Source: Taeniopygia guttata
Lineage: Eukaryota > Chordata > Aves > Passeriformes > Estrildidae
Direction of reading: 5' to 3'
Assembly (NCBI RefSeq): GCF_048771995.1
Contig: NC_133026.1
Coordinates: forward strand, 59,335,001 to 59,399,000
DNA: 64,000 nucleotides
Shown here: positions 58,773 to 64,000 of the stretch, one piece after another
Position numbering within the stretch: the first letter of the stretch is position 1
How the letters are laid out: every line of letters begins with the position of its first letter
Translations under genes and position numbers: made by a program
Notes under the pieces: generated by a model
The model's database searches: none
What the model saw: the letters and a program-made list of their open reading frames with translations, nothing else
Told to the model about the DNA's origin: nothing

Positions 58773-61700
58773 AAGAGAAAGAAAAAGAAAGAGAAAGAAA
58801 GAGAAAAAAGAGAAAGAAAGAGAAAGAAAGAGAAAGAGAAAGAAAGAGAAAGAAAGAGAAAGAGAAAGAAAGAGAAAGAAAGAGAAAGAAAGAGAAAGAA
58901 AGAGAAAGAAAGAGAGAAAGAAAAAGAAAGAGAAAGAAAAAGAAAGAGAAAGAAAAAGAAAGAGAAAGAAAGAGAAAGAAAGAGAAAGAAAGAGAAAGAA
59001 AGAGTAGAAGGGATGGGAAATCAGCAATTCATTCCTATCTTTAAAGAGAGAGCTGACGGATGTGTGGAGATCTGATGCACCAACATCTTCTTTGATTAGA
59101 CTTAAGAAGTTTCTGCAAACATACCTGAAGGAAATAGATTTCCTCTCTCTGAAAACTAAAAATCTTCAAGGATACTTCAAAAAATAATCAATAAAAAATG
59201 AAAACGTGATTAAAAAAAAACTGTCAAAAAGATGCTAAAAGGCAACTACATATACAGAAATATCAAGAAAAAGACATCGATAAAAAAGGAGTTAGAAGGC
59301 TGGGGACCTTAAAGAAGAAGCAGCACACAGGAATATATATTATAGAGACTTAATCTCTCCCTATCAGTAAACAACCCAACAGCACAGAAAGAGCTGACTT
59401 CTAATCTAAAATTAAAAAAATAAAAAAACCAAACAGAATATAAAAACCCTGAACAGGAAAGCACCCTCAAGCTACATAAACTAGGCAGGACAAACTTGTT
59501 CTCATTTTGTGATGAGGTCAAGTTAATCAGCCACATGTGGCTTGATGGCTTATTTTGCAAATTGCTTCAGCAAAACCAAATCAATGTTTGCTAGCAAGCC
59601 TCAGAGCTCTGCTTCTGATTGAGTACTGTGTATCCAGGAAGGAACAACAATTAGAAATACAGTCATCTGGCCATCAGTACTCTCCACAGTAACAAGCCAA
59701 AACTCATTTTGCACCAGTTATAATTAATATTCCAATAAAATTTCAAAACCCAGACCAGAAAGCACCTCCAGGTCACAGCCCTCTTGATGAAGGTTGTTTC
59801 ATGTTTCATCCGCACCCTAAATCCCACAGCTGAAACACATCCTTCTGTCCACACAACCCTCCTGGAGCAATCACTGGCAGGATCTCAGCAGGACACATTT
59901 TCAATGGAGCCATGACATTTACATCAGCTGAAAGTCTGTCCTGGTGTCTTAGGATGAGTTAAATGCCTGTGTAAGCTGTTCACTCAAAATGAGCACAATG
60001 CTCCACGTGGAATCTTGTCCTTGGCTGGCACACCAGGGTTGAACTGCATTAGAACGATGTCTTTTGTCTTTCACTATTTGCTACAAGGTCTAAGCTTGCA
60101 TTAGGATAAAGTAACTATCAGAAAAACACGTGTTCAGGGGTGCCAGTAATGCTGACCCTTGCACATCAACAATTGTGATCTAACCACGTGGTACCCTGAA
60201 GGGCAGGGAGCACATGAAATATGTGAAATTAGATAACAGCACTCCTCAAACGCCACAGCTCCATCACAGAGCACACCAAGGAGGACCCAGCACTGCCTAA
60301 AATTACTATTGACAGAAAAGCTAGAAGCAAGACTTAGCCTGCCCATCTGAATTCCAGTCCTGAGTAAACCATCCACTAAAGAAGCCAGCAAGCACTGGAG
60401 ACTTCAGGTAGAAGCACCAGATCTCTGCATTGACTCAGCTATTTGACTTGCAGTAAACGTTTTTTTTTGTGGAGGTTTTTATTTCGGGGGATGGAGTTGT
60501 TTTCTGTTTTGGTTTTTTTAAAGATTTTTAGATCTAATCTGTATAAAACTATATAGTACAAACATTACCTGGAAGAAATCTCACAAACCGTGGCATGAAG
60601 TGATATCTGGGACAGGAAACGGAATCATTTTCAAGTGAAGGACCTCAAATACAAAAAATACACATAAAATTCATGAACAACAACATATTTGCAAAAGGAG
60701 AAGAGATGCAACTTTGCTGCAGATAAAATCAATGAATGGTGATTACATTTGATAGGGCTTAAGTTTCAATCCAAAAAGAACAAGAGTAATAAAAAACCAA
60801 AAAGAGAACAGAGAAATAACTTGTAGTGAAAGCTTTCACACAGACAATATAAAAGAAATCTAAAATAATTTAAAAATAATAAGAACCTAACTAAACCCAC
60901 ATACTTTTAAATAGAACACTAATAGAAAAAGATTAGTTTATATAATCAATTAGTTATTACACTTAAGCCTTACAGATACAAGCACAAGTTTATCTCCTCC
61001 CAGTTAGTGGAGTGGTTTTGTTCAGCATAAAAAGAGAACATGGAAATTTCCATAGTACTGTTTCATGGGTTTTTTTTTTATTTTCCTATTCATCATATAA
61101 AGCTTTGCAAGAAAATAAAAACTAAACCTGTAAGTACCTGGTGTTAAAAAAAGAAAGAACTATCAGAAGCAGTGACAGGAGAGACAACACTGATATTAGA
61201 ATATATTTAGTATCAAACCAAAGGGTACACAAAATGTATTAAACCTGTGTACTCCTCCGTTTAACTGCATTAAGCACAGAGTGCAACTCCACAAAGTCAA
61301 GACACCCTACAGATACTGAAGTGTAATTCCGCTGATACTCTCATTTCTCTTTTACACTATGGGAAGCATTCTCCTTTGTTGCAGTCTTCACAGAAACAAG
61401 CATTTTCATCTTGTCAAAAGACAAAAACATTCAGCTATAATGATAACGTTAACTCTCCACAGCTGTCTCTATGACATTGCTTTCTGAGTTGACTGCAGAG
61501 AAATACTGTATGAGCAACTTGTTGTTAGCTTGTAAAACAAGAGAATAGTCTACCTGACACACTGACTTTCAAAATACCATGCACATGATTCTCTGTAATA
61601 TCAAACACACAGTAATATTTACAGTTTGATTTAATATAAAAGTTCTGGATTAAGGCAGAAATTCAGTTTATTTGTGAGAATACAGTGCCAAGTTTGTGCA

Positions 61701-63509
61701 TTTTAATTGCTACAGCACACAGTATTGAACTCTAATTTAATCTCACTAAAAAATATATGAAGTTTGTCCCTCTCATGGAAAACAGCAAGTTACATTGCTA
61801 TTTTGAGGACCATCTCAAAGAGCACACTACCTTTAAGATTCCAGTCATACAACTCCAAAATATCTTTGAATAGATATGAAGAGAACAGTTCAAGGCCTCT
61901 CACACAAAAATTCTGGGGAAATAAAAAAATAGACCAAAATTATAAATATATAATATGTAATACAAATAATGCCATTCATATATAGTTAAACAAAACACAA
62001 TTTAAAAAACGGTGTCTTTATATCTGCCAACGACTAGATGCTGGGTTCTGGAAACAGTATTGATATATTTGTGATCATCTACTCTAACATAGCACAGTAG
62101 TCCCTTCAGAAAGACTTGTCAAGAAAGAATGGTATTGAACCCTCTTCACTCAATGTCCAAATCAAAAGTATAGGCAAAAAATATAAATCTGCAATAATCT
62201 GCCAAGCACTAAAACCCCTTCCACCTGAGCAAACTAAGCAGATAACACATTTCTGAGAAATATCCTTTTCACAGTTGACTTTTCCCCACATGCTCATAAT
62301 AAATGTTTATAAATCACAATCTGCGGTATCACGATCACTTCAATCGCAAAGATGGGTACAACACAAATTGAGGATTATGACCTAAATAGCCAAGAGAAGA
62401 AAAAGAAAATAGGAAAAAAAAAAAAAAGCACATTCTTTTCATCAAGTGAGGAAGTGGGTCCTTCAGTGAACGAACATATAAACTTTCCTGAACAAACTCA
62501 GGCCAGATTAATATAAATTGTGTGTGCTTGATATTAGCCATAAATTCCAAACTCAACACCAAAATCTCTTTCAAAAATCATTAGAAAAGATGGTCTACAA
62601 ATAAAGCTGTCGCCATTTACCCAGAAGCCCTCCCGAATGCTGACTTCCCTATTTTGCTTGGTGGCCATTTGTTGTTTCAGTTCAAGATGTACAGACAACA
62701 CTACCTTCACTAACAAGAAATTGTTTTGATCACATTATTCTTTCAGAGGCATTTCAGGGCTGTTGCATAAATTTAGATGCCACTGAGCAACAAGTAAGGA
62801 GATAACTAGAAAGAAAAATGTAAATATATATGACTAAATTAAATAGTGATCCAATCTTCATAGTTAATATGCAGGGGTGCTTCTGTACCTATATACACTG
62901 TTCCACTGCAGCAATTTACTTTGCAAACTCGCTCCACCAGGCATTAATTACTAATAAAAACTCCGCCACAAACAGATTATGAACTCAATGTGCTCTGTTT
63001 GTATCCACAGGAAATTTGTTTTGGCAACAGCTTATATTAAGTACTGATAAGCAATCTTCAGAGCTTCAAACTTCTGATTAAGTTTCAGCTCTGCCATTGA
63101 CTTATGTGGTCCTGGCAAAGGAGTACCTCCACATGCCTTATTTTTGTCAGATGTAAGAGAAAGGTAATGCCTACTTCAATTTACAGATATTGCATATAAC
63201 TTAAAATGAAAGGAACCTATGATATAAGCACTTCTTATTGTTTGATTTTAATATAAGATAGCCTAGGTAGATAGATTTATGCTAGTACCTATAAGTTCAA
63301 GTTCTGTTTCAGCCACTTGTTCAGCACAAAGACAGTCTCTTAAGACCTCACAAGGTGAGACACTAAAGAGTTTAATCCATTAAACATACCAACAACTCAT
63401 AACCCACCCTGACTTTTAGACTAATTTTCCATCTTACCTCAGGCATCATCTCCTCAATGAAATGAATTGTATAGTCAATGTTAAACCTGATTACTTTGCA
63501 TAGAGGAAT
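11204..63509 (-). CDS. DROSHA: DROSHA (ribonuclease III of the Microprocessor), C-terminal 760 residues, 23 coding exons; 5' exons lie outside the window
   Basis: DROSHA pairs with DGCR8 in the nucleus and cuts primary microRNA hairpins at their base. Twenty-three exons listed below join in phase with GT-AG introns, giving 760 codons and a TAA stop. Adding 614 to the residue number gives the human position throughout. Landmarks that fit exactly are E1045 in FEALIG, E1147 and D1151 in RMEFLGDS, and E1222 in DLLES. Domain order is: end of the central PAZ-like/platform region and connector (1-260), RNase IIIa (about 262-442), RNase IIIb (about 493-619), dsRNA-binding domain (about 646-720), and a charged C-terminal tail. 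Nothing is frameshifted or truncated. The start codon and roughly the first 614 residues lie upstream of 64000. The identification rests on recalled family sequence plus complete phase consistency. Confidence 0.97.
11335..14255. other. DROSHA intron v-w (2.9 kb)
   Basis: This is the last intron. Apart from the 22-bp duplication I see only unique AT-rich sequence. No open frame has recognisable similarity. Confidence 0.8.
12432..12475 (+). repeat. 22-bp tandem duplication in the last DROSHA intron
   Basis: Two copies of a unit beginning ttggca and ending ttttcctcc lie at 12432-12453 and 12454-12475 and differ by one base (atc versus acc). Confidence 0.9.
14256..14302 (-). CDS. DROSHA: DROSHA exon v (residues 702-717; human ~1316-1331), dsRBD final helix
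   Basis: This 47-nt exon reads [15 protein letters not shown] between split serine and tyrosine codons. It is the C-terminal alpha helix of the dsRBD. The acceptor is ctttcacag and the donor is AAAAT|gtaagat. Confidence 0.97.
15107..15199 (-). CDS. DROSHA: DROSHA exon u (residues 671-701; human ~1285-1315), dsRBD beta sheet
   Basis: This 93-nt exon reads [20 protein letters not shown], then [10 protein letters not shown], the beta-strand core of the dsRBD, ending on two bases of a serine codon. GPSHAR.Y.VAV and G.G.GPS are typical dsRBD features. The acceptor is ttctttcag and the donor is CCAAG|gtatat. Confidence 0.98.
17179..17282 (-). CDS. DROSHA: DROSHA exon t (residues 637-670; human ~1251-1284), enters the dsRBD
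   Basis: This 104-nt exon reads [20 protein letters not shown], then [14 protein letters not shown], ending with two bases of a lysine codon. DPKSQLQ is the first helix of the double-stranded RNA-binding domain. The acceptor is ttcctacag and the donor is TACAA|gtaagaac. Confidence 0.97.
17397..17479 (-). CDS. DROSHA: DROSHA exon s (residues 609-636; human ~1223-1250)
   Basis: This 83-nt exon reads [20 protein letters not shown], then VCFFPRLK, the end of RNase IIIb. The acceptor follows a run of C residues (cccccag). The donor is AAAG|gtaaga. Only 114 nt of intron separates it from the next exon. Confidence 0.97.
18449..18590 (-). CDS. DROSHA: DROSHA exon r (residues 562-608; human ~1176-1222), RNase IIIb second catalytic motif
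   Basis: This 142-nt exon reads [20 protein letters not shown], then [20 protein letters not shown] and TLADLLE, ending on one base of a serine codon. The final Asp605 and Glu608 match human D1219 and E1222, completing the RNase IIIb metal site. The acceptor is ttattttgcag and the donor is GAAT|gtgagtta. Confidence 0.98.
18843..18895 (+). repeat. Dispersed direct repeat, copy 1
   Basis: This segment shares with 19489-19540 the core taaatggaacagcattaaag and a preceding cctgcttg...cttttttg stretch, in the same orientation and about 645 bp apart. Flanks differ. It could be an old repeat family or a local duplication. Confidence 0.8.
19489..19540 (+). repeat. Dispersed direct repeat, copy 2
   Basis: Second copy of the segment at 18843-18895. 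The 3' 30 bp are nearly identical, and the 5' half differs by small substitutions and indels. Confidence 0.8.
22238..22343 (-). CDS. DROSHA: DROSHA exon q (residues 526-561; human ~1140-1175), RNase IIIb catalytic signature
   Basis: This 106-nt exon reads [20 protein letters not shown], then [15 protein letters not shown]. Glu533 and Asp537 of RMEFLGDS correspond to human E1147 and D1151. E1147 is the position of the recurrent Wilms tumour substitution. RNase IIIb cuts the 5' strand of the hairpin. The acceptor is atttttcag and the donor is AACG|gtgagac. Confidence 0.98.
22770..23530 (+). mobile_element. Truncated CR1-type LINE, plus orientation (3' end)
   Basis: The element ends in the diagnostic CR1 3' region, gatgatcccgatgggtccct then tccaaccc and attctataat. 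Upstream there is a decayed reverse-transcriptase C-terminus: fragments resembling [12 protein letters not shown] and a DLGVLV-like stretch in shifting frames. Stops and frameshifts break the coding part, so it is inactive. It lies antisense to DROSHA in the intron between exons p and q. The 5' limit is approximate. Confidence 0.9.
23922..24079 (-). CDS. DROSHA: DROSHA exon p (residues 474-525; human ~1088-1139), start of RNase IIIb
   Basis: This 158-nt exon reads [20 protein letters not shown], then [20 protein letters not shown] and [12 protein letters not shown], ending on two bases of a leucine codon. FEEAIGV begins the second RNase III domain. The acceptor is ttcttgcag and the donor is ACTCT|gtgagtac. 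Confidence 0.98.
24080..26813. other. DROSHA intron o-p (2.7 kb), contains a long hairpin
   Basis: Unique AT-rich sequence with a long inverted repeat at 24334-24398. A 161-codon plus-strand open frame (24862-25347) crosses it but has no recognisable domain and is treated as chance. Confidence 0.75.
24334..24398. repeat. Near-perfect inverted repeat (30-bp arms, 5-nt loop)
   Basis: Arms at 24334-24363 and 24369-24398 flank the loop atgca. As plus-strand RNA 29 of 30 positions pair, counting two G-U wobbles. As the DROSHA-sense RNA 28 of 30 pair, counting one G-U wobble, with two adjacent A-C mismatches. A third related copy (atcatgctacaatg) lies just upstream at about 24321-24334. It sits 255 nt before the acceptor of exon p. 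Confidence 0.9.
26814..26858 (-). CDS. DROSHA: DROSHA exon o (residues 459-473; human ~1073-1087), 45-nt exon
   Basis: This is the smallest exon found: 45 nt, in phase 0 at both ends, encoding [15 protein letters not shown] in the linker between the two RNase III domains. Because it is symmetric, skipping it would remove 15 residues without a frameshift. The acceptor is gtttgcag and the donor is CCAA|gtaagtg. Confidence 0.96.
26859..27765. other. DROSHA intron n-o (0.9 kb)
   Basis: Unique sequence with a perfect short palindrome at 27561-27589. Nothing else recognised. Confidence 0.8.
27561..27589. repeat. Perfect 13-bp-arm palindrome, 3-nt spacer
   Basis: ttaaatcatccta, spacer ggg, then the exact reverse complement. 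It can form a short hairpin in the DROSHA intron about 180 nt past the exon n donor. Confidence 0.92.
27766..27836 (-). CDS. DROSHA: DROSHA exon n (residues 435-458; human ~1049-1072)
   Basis: This 71-nt exon reads, from a split glycine, [20 protein letters not shown] and then NEK. It closes the RNase IIIa fold. The acceptor is tcatgcag and the donor is AAAAG|gtattt. Confidence 0.96.
30747..30849 (-). CDS. DROSHA: DROSHA exon m (residues 401-434; human ~1015-1048), RNase IIIa second catalytic motif
   Basis: This 103-nt exon reads [20 protein letters not shown], then [14 protein letters not shown], ending on one base of a glycine codon. Glu431 in FEALIG corresponds to human E1045, the catalytic glutamate classically mutated to inactivate RNase IIIa. 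The acceptor is gcagAAG, a NAGNAG tandem that could delete Lys401 in frame. The donor is ATAG|gtaatg. Confidence 0.98.
33122..33221 (-). CDS. DROSHA: DROSHA exon l (residues 367-400; human ~981-1014)
   Basis: This 100-nt exon encodes, after a split serine, [20 protein letters not shown] and then [13 protein letters not shown]. It is the helical middle of RNase IIIa. The acceptor is gttttgccag and the donor is CTAAG|gtacag. Confidence 0.97.
35075..35120 (+). repeat. 23-bp tandem duplication
   Basis: Copies at 35075-35097 and 35098-35120 of a unit beginning caaatatacacaatgaaa differ at one base. Confidence 0.9.
35198..35257 (-). CDS. DROSHA: DROSHA exon k (residues 347-366; human ~961-980), RNase IIIa catalytic signature
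   Basis: This 60-nt exon encodes [30 protein letters not shown] is the RNase III signature. Glu355 and Asp359 correspond to human E969 and D973, metal-binding residues of the site that cuts the 3' strand of the hairpin. The acceptor is ctttttcag and the donor is CAAG|gtaaatg. Confidence 0.98.
36020..36037 (+). repeat. T18 homopolymer run
   Basis: Uninterrupted T run in intron j-k. Confidence 0.95.
37112..37172 (-). CDS. DROSHA: DROSHA exon j (residues 327-346; human ~941-960)
   Basis: This 61-nt exon reads [20 protein letters not shown] and ends on two bases of an arginine codon. It is part of RNase IIIa between the basic insert and the catalytic signature. The acceptor is tgtttttag and the donor is CCAG|gtaatg. 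Confidence 0.95.
37850..37988 (-). CDS. DROSHA: DROSHA exon i (residues 281-326; human ~895-940), RNase IIIa with DROSHA-specific insert
   Basis: This 139-nt exon starts [20 protein letters not shown] and runs through a basic, histidine-rich stretch ([15 protein letters not shown]) to a split glycine. LAMTHPS is the canonical early RNase III motif. The basic stretch is an insertion peculiar to DROSHA, at the base of the pri-miRNA stem. The acceptor is cactatag and the donor is AAAG|gtatgc. Confidence 0.97.
38356..38361. repeat. Target-site duplication of the solo LTR, left copy (TAACAC)
   Basis: Identical to 39065-39070 on the other side of the LTR; created by retroviral integration. Confidence 0.93.
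38472..38477 (-). promoter_or_regulatory. LTR poly(A) signal AATAAA, sense to DROSHA
   Basis: On the minus strand the context is ttgcaataaactgcc, about 135 nt after the LTR TATA-like box. This is the normal place for the signal that ends R. Because the LTR is in the sense orientation, the signal could in principle terminate DROSHA transcripts early. Confidence 0.8.
38611..38620 (-). promoter_or_regulatory. LTR TATA-like promoter box
   Basis: The minus strand reads atataaaaga in the LTR, upstream of the R region. It would direct transcription toward lower coordinates, the same way as DROSHA. Activity is unknown. Confidence 0.7.
39065..39070. repeat. Target-site duplication of the solo LTR, right copy (TAACAC)
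   Basis: Identical to 38356-38361. Confidence 0.93.
40625..40647 (+). repeat. A23 homopolymer run
   Basis: Uninterrupted A run in intron h-i. It is not clearly attached to a retroposon. Confidence 0.95.
41065..41172 (-). CDS. DROSHA: DROSHA exon h (residues 245-280; human ~859-894), start of RNase IIIa
   Basis: This 108-nt exon is phase 0 at both ends. It reads [20 protein letters not shown], then [16 protein letters not shown]. The LIGYTF.DR.LL pattern is the first helix of an RNase III fold. The acceptor is ttttttcag and the donor is CTGCAG|gtaagat. In the canonical protein it joins directly to LAMTHPS in exon i. Confidence 0.97.
41173..45552. other. DROSHA intron g-h (4.4 kb), contains a CR1
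   Basis: Besides the CR1 at 42371-43033 the intron holds unique AT-rich sequence and a small (GATT)n patch near 43557-43573. Confidence 0.8.
42371..43033 (-). mobile_element. Truncated CR1-type LINE, minus orientation (3' end)
   Basis: On the plus strand it begins with the reverse complement of the CR1 tail (atcacagaaccatttag, then gattgagtccaac). It continues with ccttcagggatggtgactgc, aatatccaatcttaaacctc and ctctggacacactgcaggtc, all hallmark avian CR1 segments. The coding remnant on the minus strand ([20 protein letters not shown]) is the end of the CR1 reverse transcriptase and is broken. It lies sense to DROSHA. The 5' truncation point is approximate. Confidence 0.93.
45553..45660 (-). 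CDS. DROSHA: DROSHA exon g (residues 209-244; human ~823-858)
   Basis: This 108-nt exon is phase 0 at both ends. It reads [20 protein letters not shown], then [16 protein letters not shown]. It continues the helical connector and leads into the first RNase III domain. The acceptor is ccctgcttag and the donor is CCAG|gtgactg. Confidence 0.97.
48374..48473 (-). CDS. DROSHA: DROSHA exon f (residues 175-208; human ~789-822), connector helix
   Basis: This 100-nt exon completes the split glutamine and reads [19 protein letters not shown], then [14 protein letters not shown]. It is lysine/arginine-rich and predicted helical, matching the connector helix before RNase IIIa. The acceptor is cttcag and the donor is GAGAG|gtattc. 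Confidence 0.97.
51827..51951 (-). CDS. DROSHA: DROSHA exon e (residues 134-174; human ~748-788)
   Basis: This 125-nt exon reads [19 protein letters not shown], then [20 protein letters not shown] and DP, ending on two bases (CA) of a glutamine codon. The acceptor is a TAGAAG tandem: the first AG keeps Lys134 and the second would delete it in frame. The donor is CTCA|gtaagatg. Confidence 0.96.
53158..53179 (+). repeat. A22 homopolymer run
   Basis: Uninterrupted A run in intron d-e. A second A-rich run follows at about 53276-53289. Confidence 0.95.
56527..56696 (-). CDS. DROSHA: DROSHA exon d (residues 77-133; human ~691-747)
   Basis: This 170-nt exon is the longest in the window. It opens by completing an aspartate codon, then [18 protein letters not shown], and continues through [18 protein letters not shown] to IVTSPGM. 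It belongs to the central platform/PAZ-like region. The acceptor is ggttttaag, with a weak pyrimidine tract, and the donor is CATG|gtagaac. The phase matches both neighbours. Confidence 0.94.
56697..60568. other. DROSHA intron c-d (3.9 kb), contains a long purine satellite
   Basis: Unique sequence apart from the 626-bp GAAA-family satellite at 58379-59004. Confidence 0.8.
58379..59004 (+). repeat. GAAA/GGAA-family purine satellite, 626 bp, with nested 16-bp and 12-bp units
   Basis: The plus strand is almost entirely A and G. After irregular GGAA tracts there are six perfect copies of a 16-bp unit aggcaggaaggaagaa (58469-58564) and two variants (58565-58596). Four 12-bp units aggcagaaagaa follow (58597-58644), then a long GAAAGAGAAA array. 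In the DROSHA transcript it is a 626-nt pyrimidine tract. A 216-codon minus-strand frame through it is a Phe/Leu/Ser artefact. Confidence 0.97.
60569..60643 (-). CDS. DROSHA: DROSHA exon c (residues 52-76; human ~666-690), carries zinc-ligand Cys and His
   Basis: This 75-nt exon reads [17 protein letters not shown], then PRFVRFLP. Cys62 and His66 fall on human C676 and H680, which I recall as zinc ligands of the central domain, so the site looks retained although neighbouring residues differ from the human PPCC stretch. The phase-correct acceptor is gtatttgag at 60644-60646. A more pyrimidine-rich cag at 60607-60609 lies inside the exon, but using it would shift the frame. The donor is CCAG|gtaatg. 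Confidence 0.9.
60644..63437. other. DROSHA introns a-b and b-c
   Basis: The introns are 60644-61830 and 61913-63437. They are unique AT-rich sequence with no recognised element. Confidence 0.8.
61831..61912 (-). CDS. DROSHA: DROSHA exon b (residues 25-51; human ~639-665)
   Basis: This 82-nt exon starts in phase 0 and ends with one base of a split glycine codon. It begins [15 protein letters not shown] and ends LELYDWNLK, in the central domain. The acceptor is tttccccag and the donor is AAAG|gtagtg. Compared with the human sequence as I recall it, the SSYLFK stretch carries conservative changes. Confidence 0.93.
63438..63509 (-). CDS. DROSHA: DROSHA exon a (residues 1-24 of the visible part; human ~615-638)
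   Basis: This is the most 5' coding exon in the window: 72 nt, phase 0 at both ends. It begins [14 protein letters not shown] and ends EEMMPE, part of the central domain. The acceptor is tcttccag and the donor is GAG|gtaagatgg. The exon before it should end on a codon boundary and lies beyond 64000. Confidence 0.93.
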
Positions 63510-64000
63510 CTGGAAGAAAAGAGAAAAATTTCAGCATTAAAAACTATACAGCATCAAATGTATAGTTAATACAATTTTGTACGCAATTTTATATACCATT
63601 CTGTATGTATTACTCTCTGCTGAAAAGGGCTCTTACTAAAACAGCTGGGATCATGCAGAGACAAGAACACAAGCATGTGTAAAGGGAGTACCAGCTCCAG
63701 CCTTTACCTCAATAATAAAACACAGTACTGACAGGAGGGATGGTGAAGGAAGGTTAAATAATGCCATCTACTGGAGATGAAATTTTCCTTAGGAGAAAAA
63801 ATACACCTGTAAAACTCTATCTTCTCTCACTTGGATATTTGCAAGTGAATTTATTCGTGACACAGCACATCAGATTGATAGAGTGATCTGAAATCAAGGT
63901 GTTTTAAGCACACTGCCAATTGTGTCAGCTGTACTATCTTAAAATGTATCTTTAAGACAAATGTTATGGCTTAGGGATAAATGGCAGTTTTATACTAATT
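63510..64000. other. Partial DROSHA intron at the window edge
   Basis: No further exon is visible before the window ends. The preceding exon should end on a codon boundary. Confidence 0.75.

Noticed and set aside
58377..59027. 216-codon minus-strand open frame, Phe/Leu/Ser-rich
   Set aside because: It is a translation of the GAAA-family purine satellite; repeats of this unit lack stops in that frame. No gene is implied.
60607..60609. CAG acceptor as the start of DROSHA exon c
   Set aside because: A 38-nt exon from here would break the frame with exon b. The outer acceptor at 60644-60645 restores [16 protein letters not shown], which fits the family.

Overview
This is a vertebrate nuclear window, most likely from a bird. 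It is AT-rich, its coding exons are short and separated by GT-AG introns, and it carries two truncated CR1-type LINEs and a solo retroviral LTR. CR1 elements are also common in turtles and crocodilians, so the bird call is an inference.

The window holds one recognisable gene: the 3' part of DROSHA, the nuclear RNase III of the Microprocessor, on the minus strand. I traced 23 consecutive coding exons from 63509 down to the stop codon at 11204-11206. Every junction is GT-AG and every phase closes, giving 2283 nt (760 codons plus stop). With a constant offset of 614 the residues fall on human DROSHA 615-1374 with no net indel. Both RNase III active sites are intact at the expected positions (E969/D973/E1045 and E1147/D1151/E1222, human numbering). 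The earlier exons, encoding the N-terminal and first central parts, lie beyond 64000.

Layout: 1 to about 10.9 kb is downstream intergenic sequence with a (TG)n microsatellite and a small tandem duplication, and no supportable gene. About 10.9-11.2 kb is the DROSHA 3' UTR with a candidate AATAAA at 10915-10920. 11.2-24.1 kb encodes the dsRBD, RNase IIIb domain and linker. 26.8-41.2 kb encodes RNase IIIa. 45.6-63.5 kb encodes the helical connector and the PAZ-like/platform part of the central domain. Introns hold a plus-strand CR1 (about 22.8-23.5 kb), a minus-strand CR1 (about 42.4-43.0 kb), a 703-bp solo LTR with a perfect 6-bp target duplication (38362-39064), and a 626-bp purine-rich GAAA-family satellite (58379-59004).

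I found no clearly new biological system. The points most worth a second look are a near-perfect 30-bp-arm hairpin in a DROSHA intron (24334-24398), two candidate unannotated poison exons with strong splice sites (40342-40399 and 50150-50174), a sense-oriented LTR with its own TATA and poly(A) signals inside the RNase IIIa region, and a strong decoy acceptor inside the exon that carries central-domain zinc ligands.
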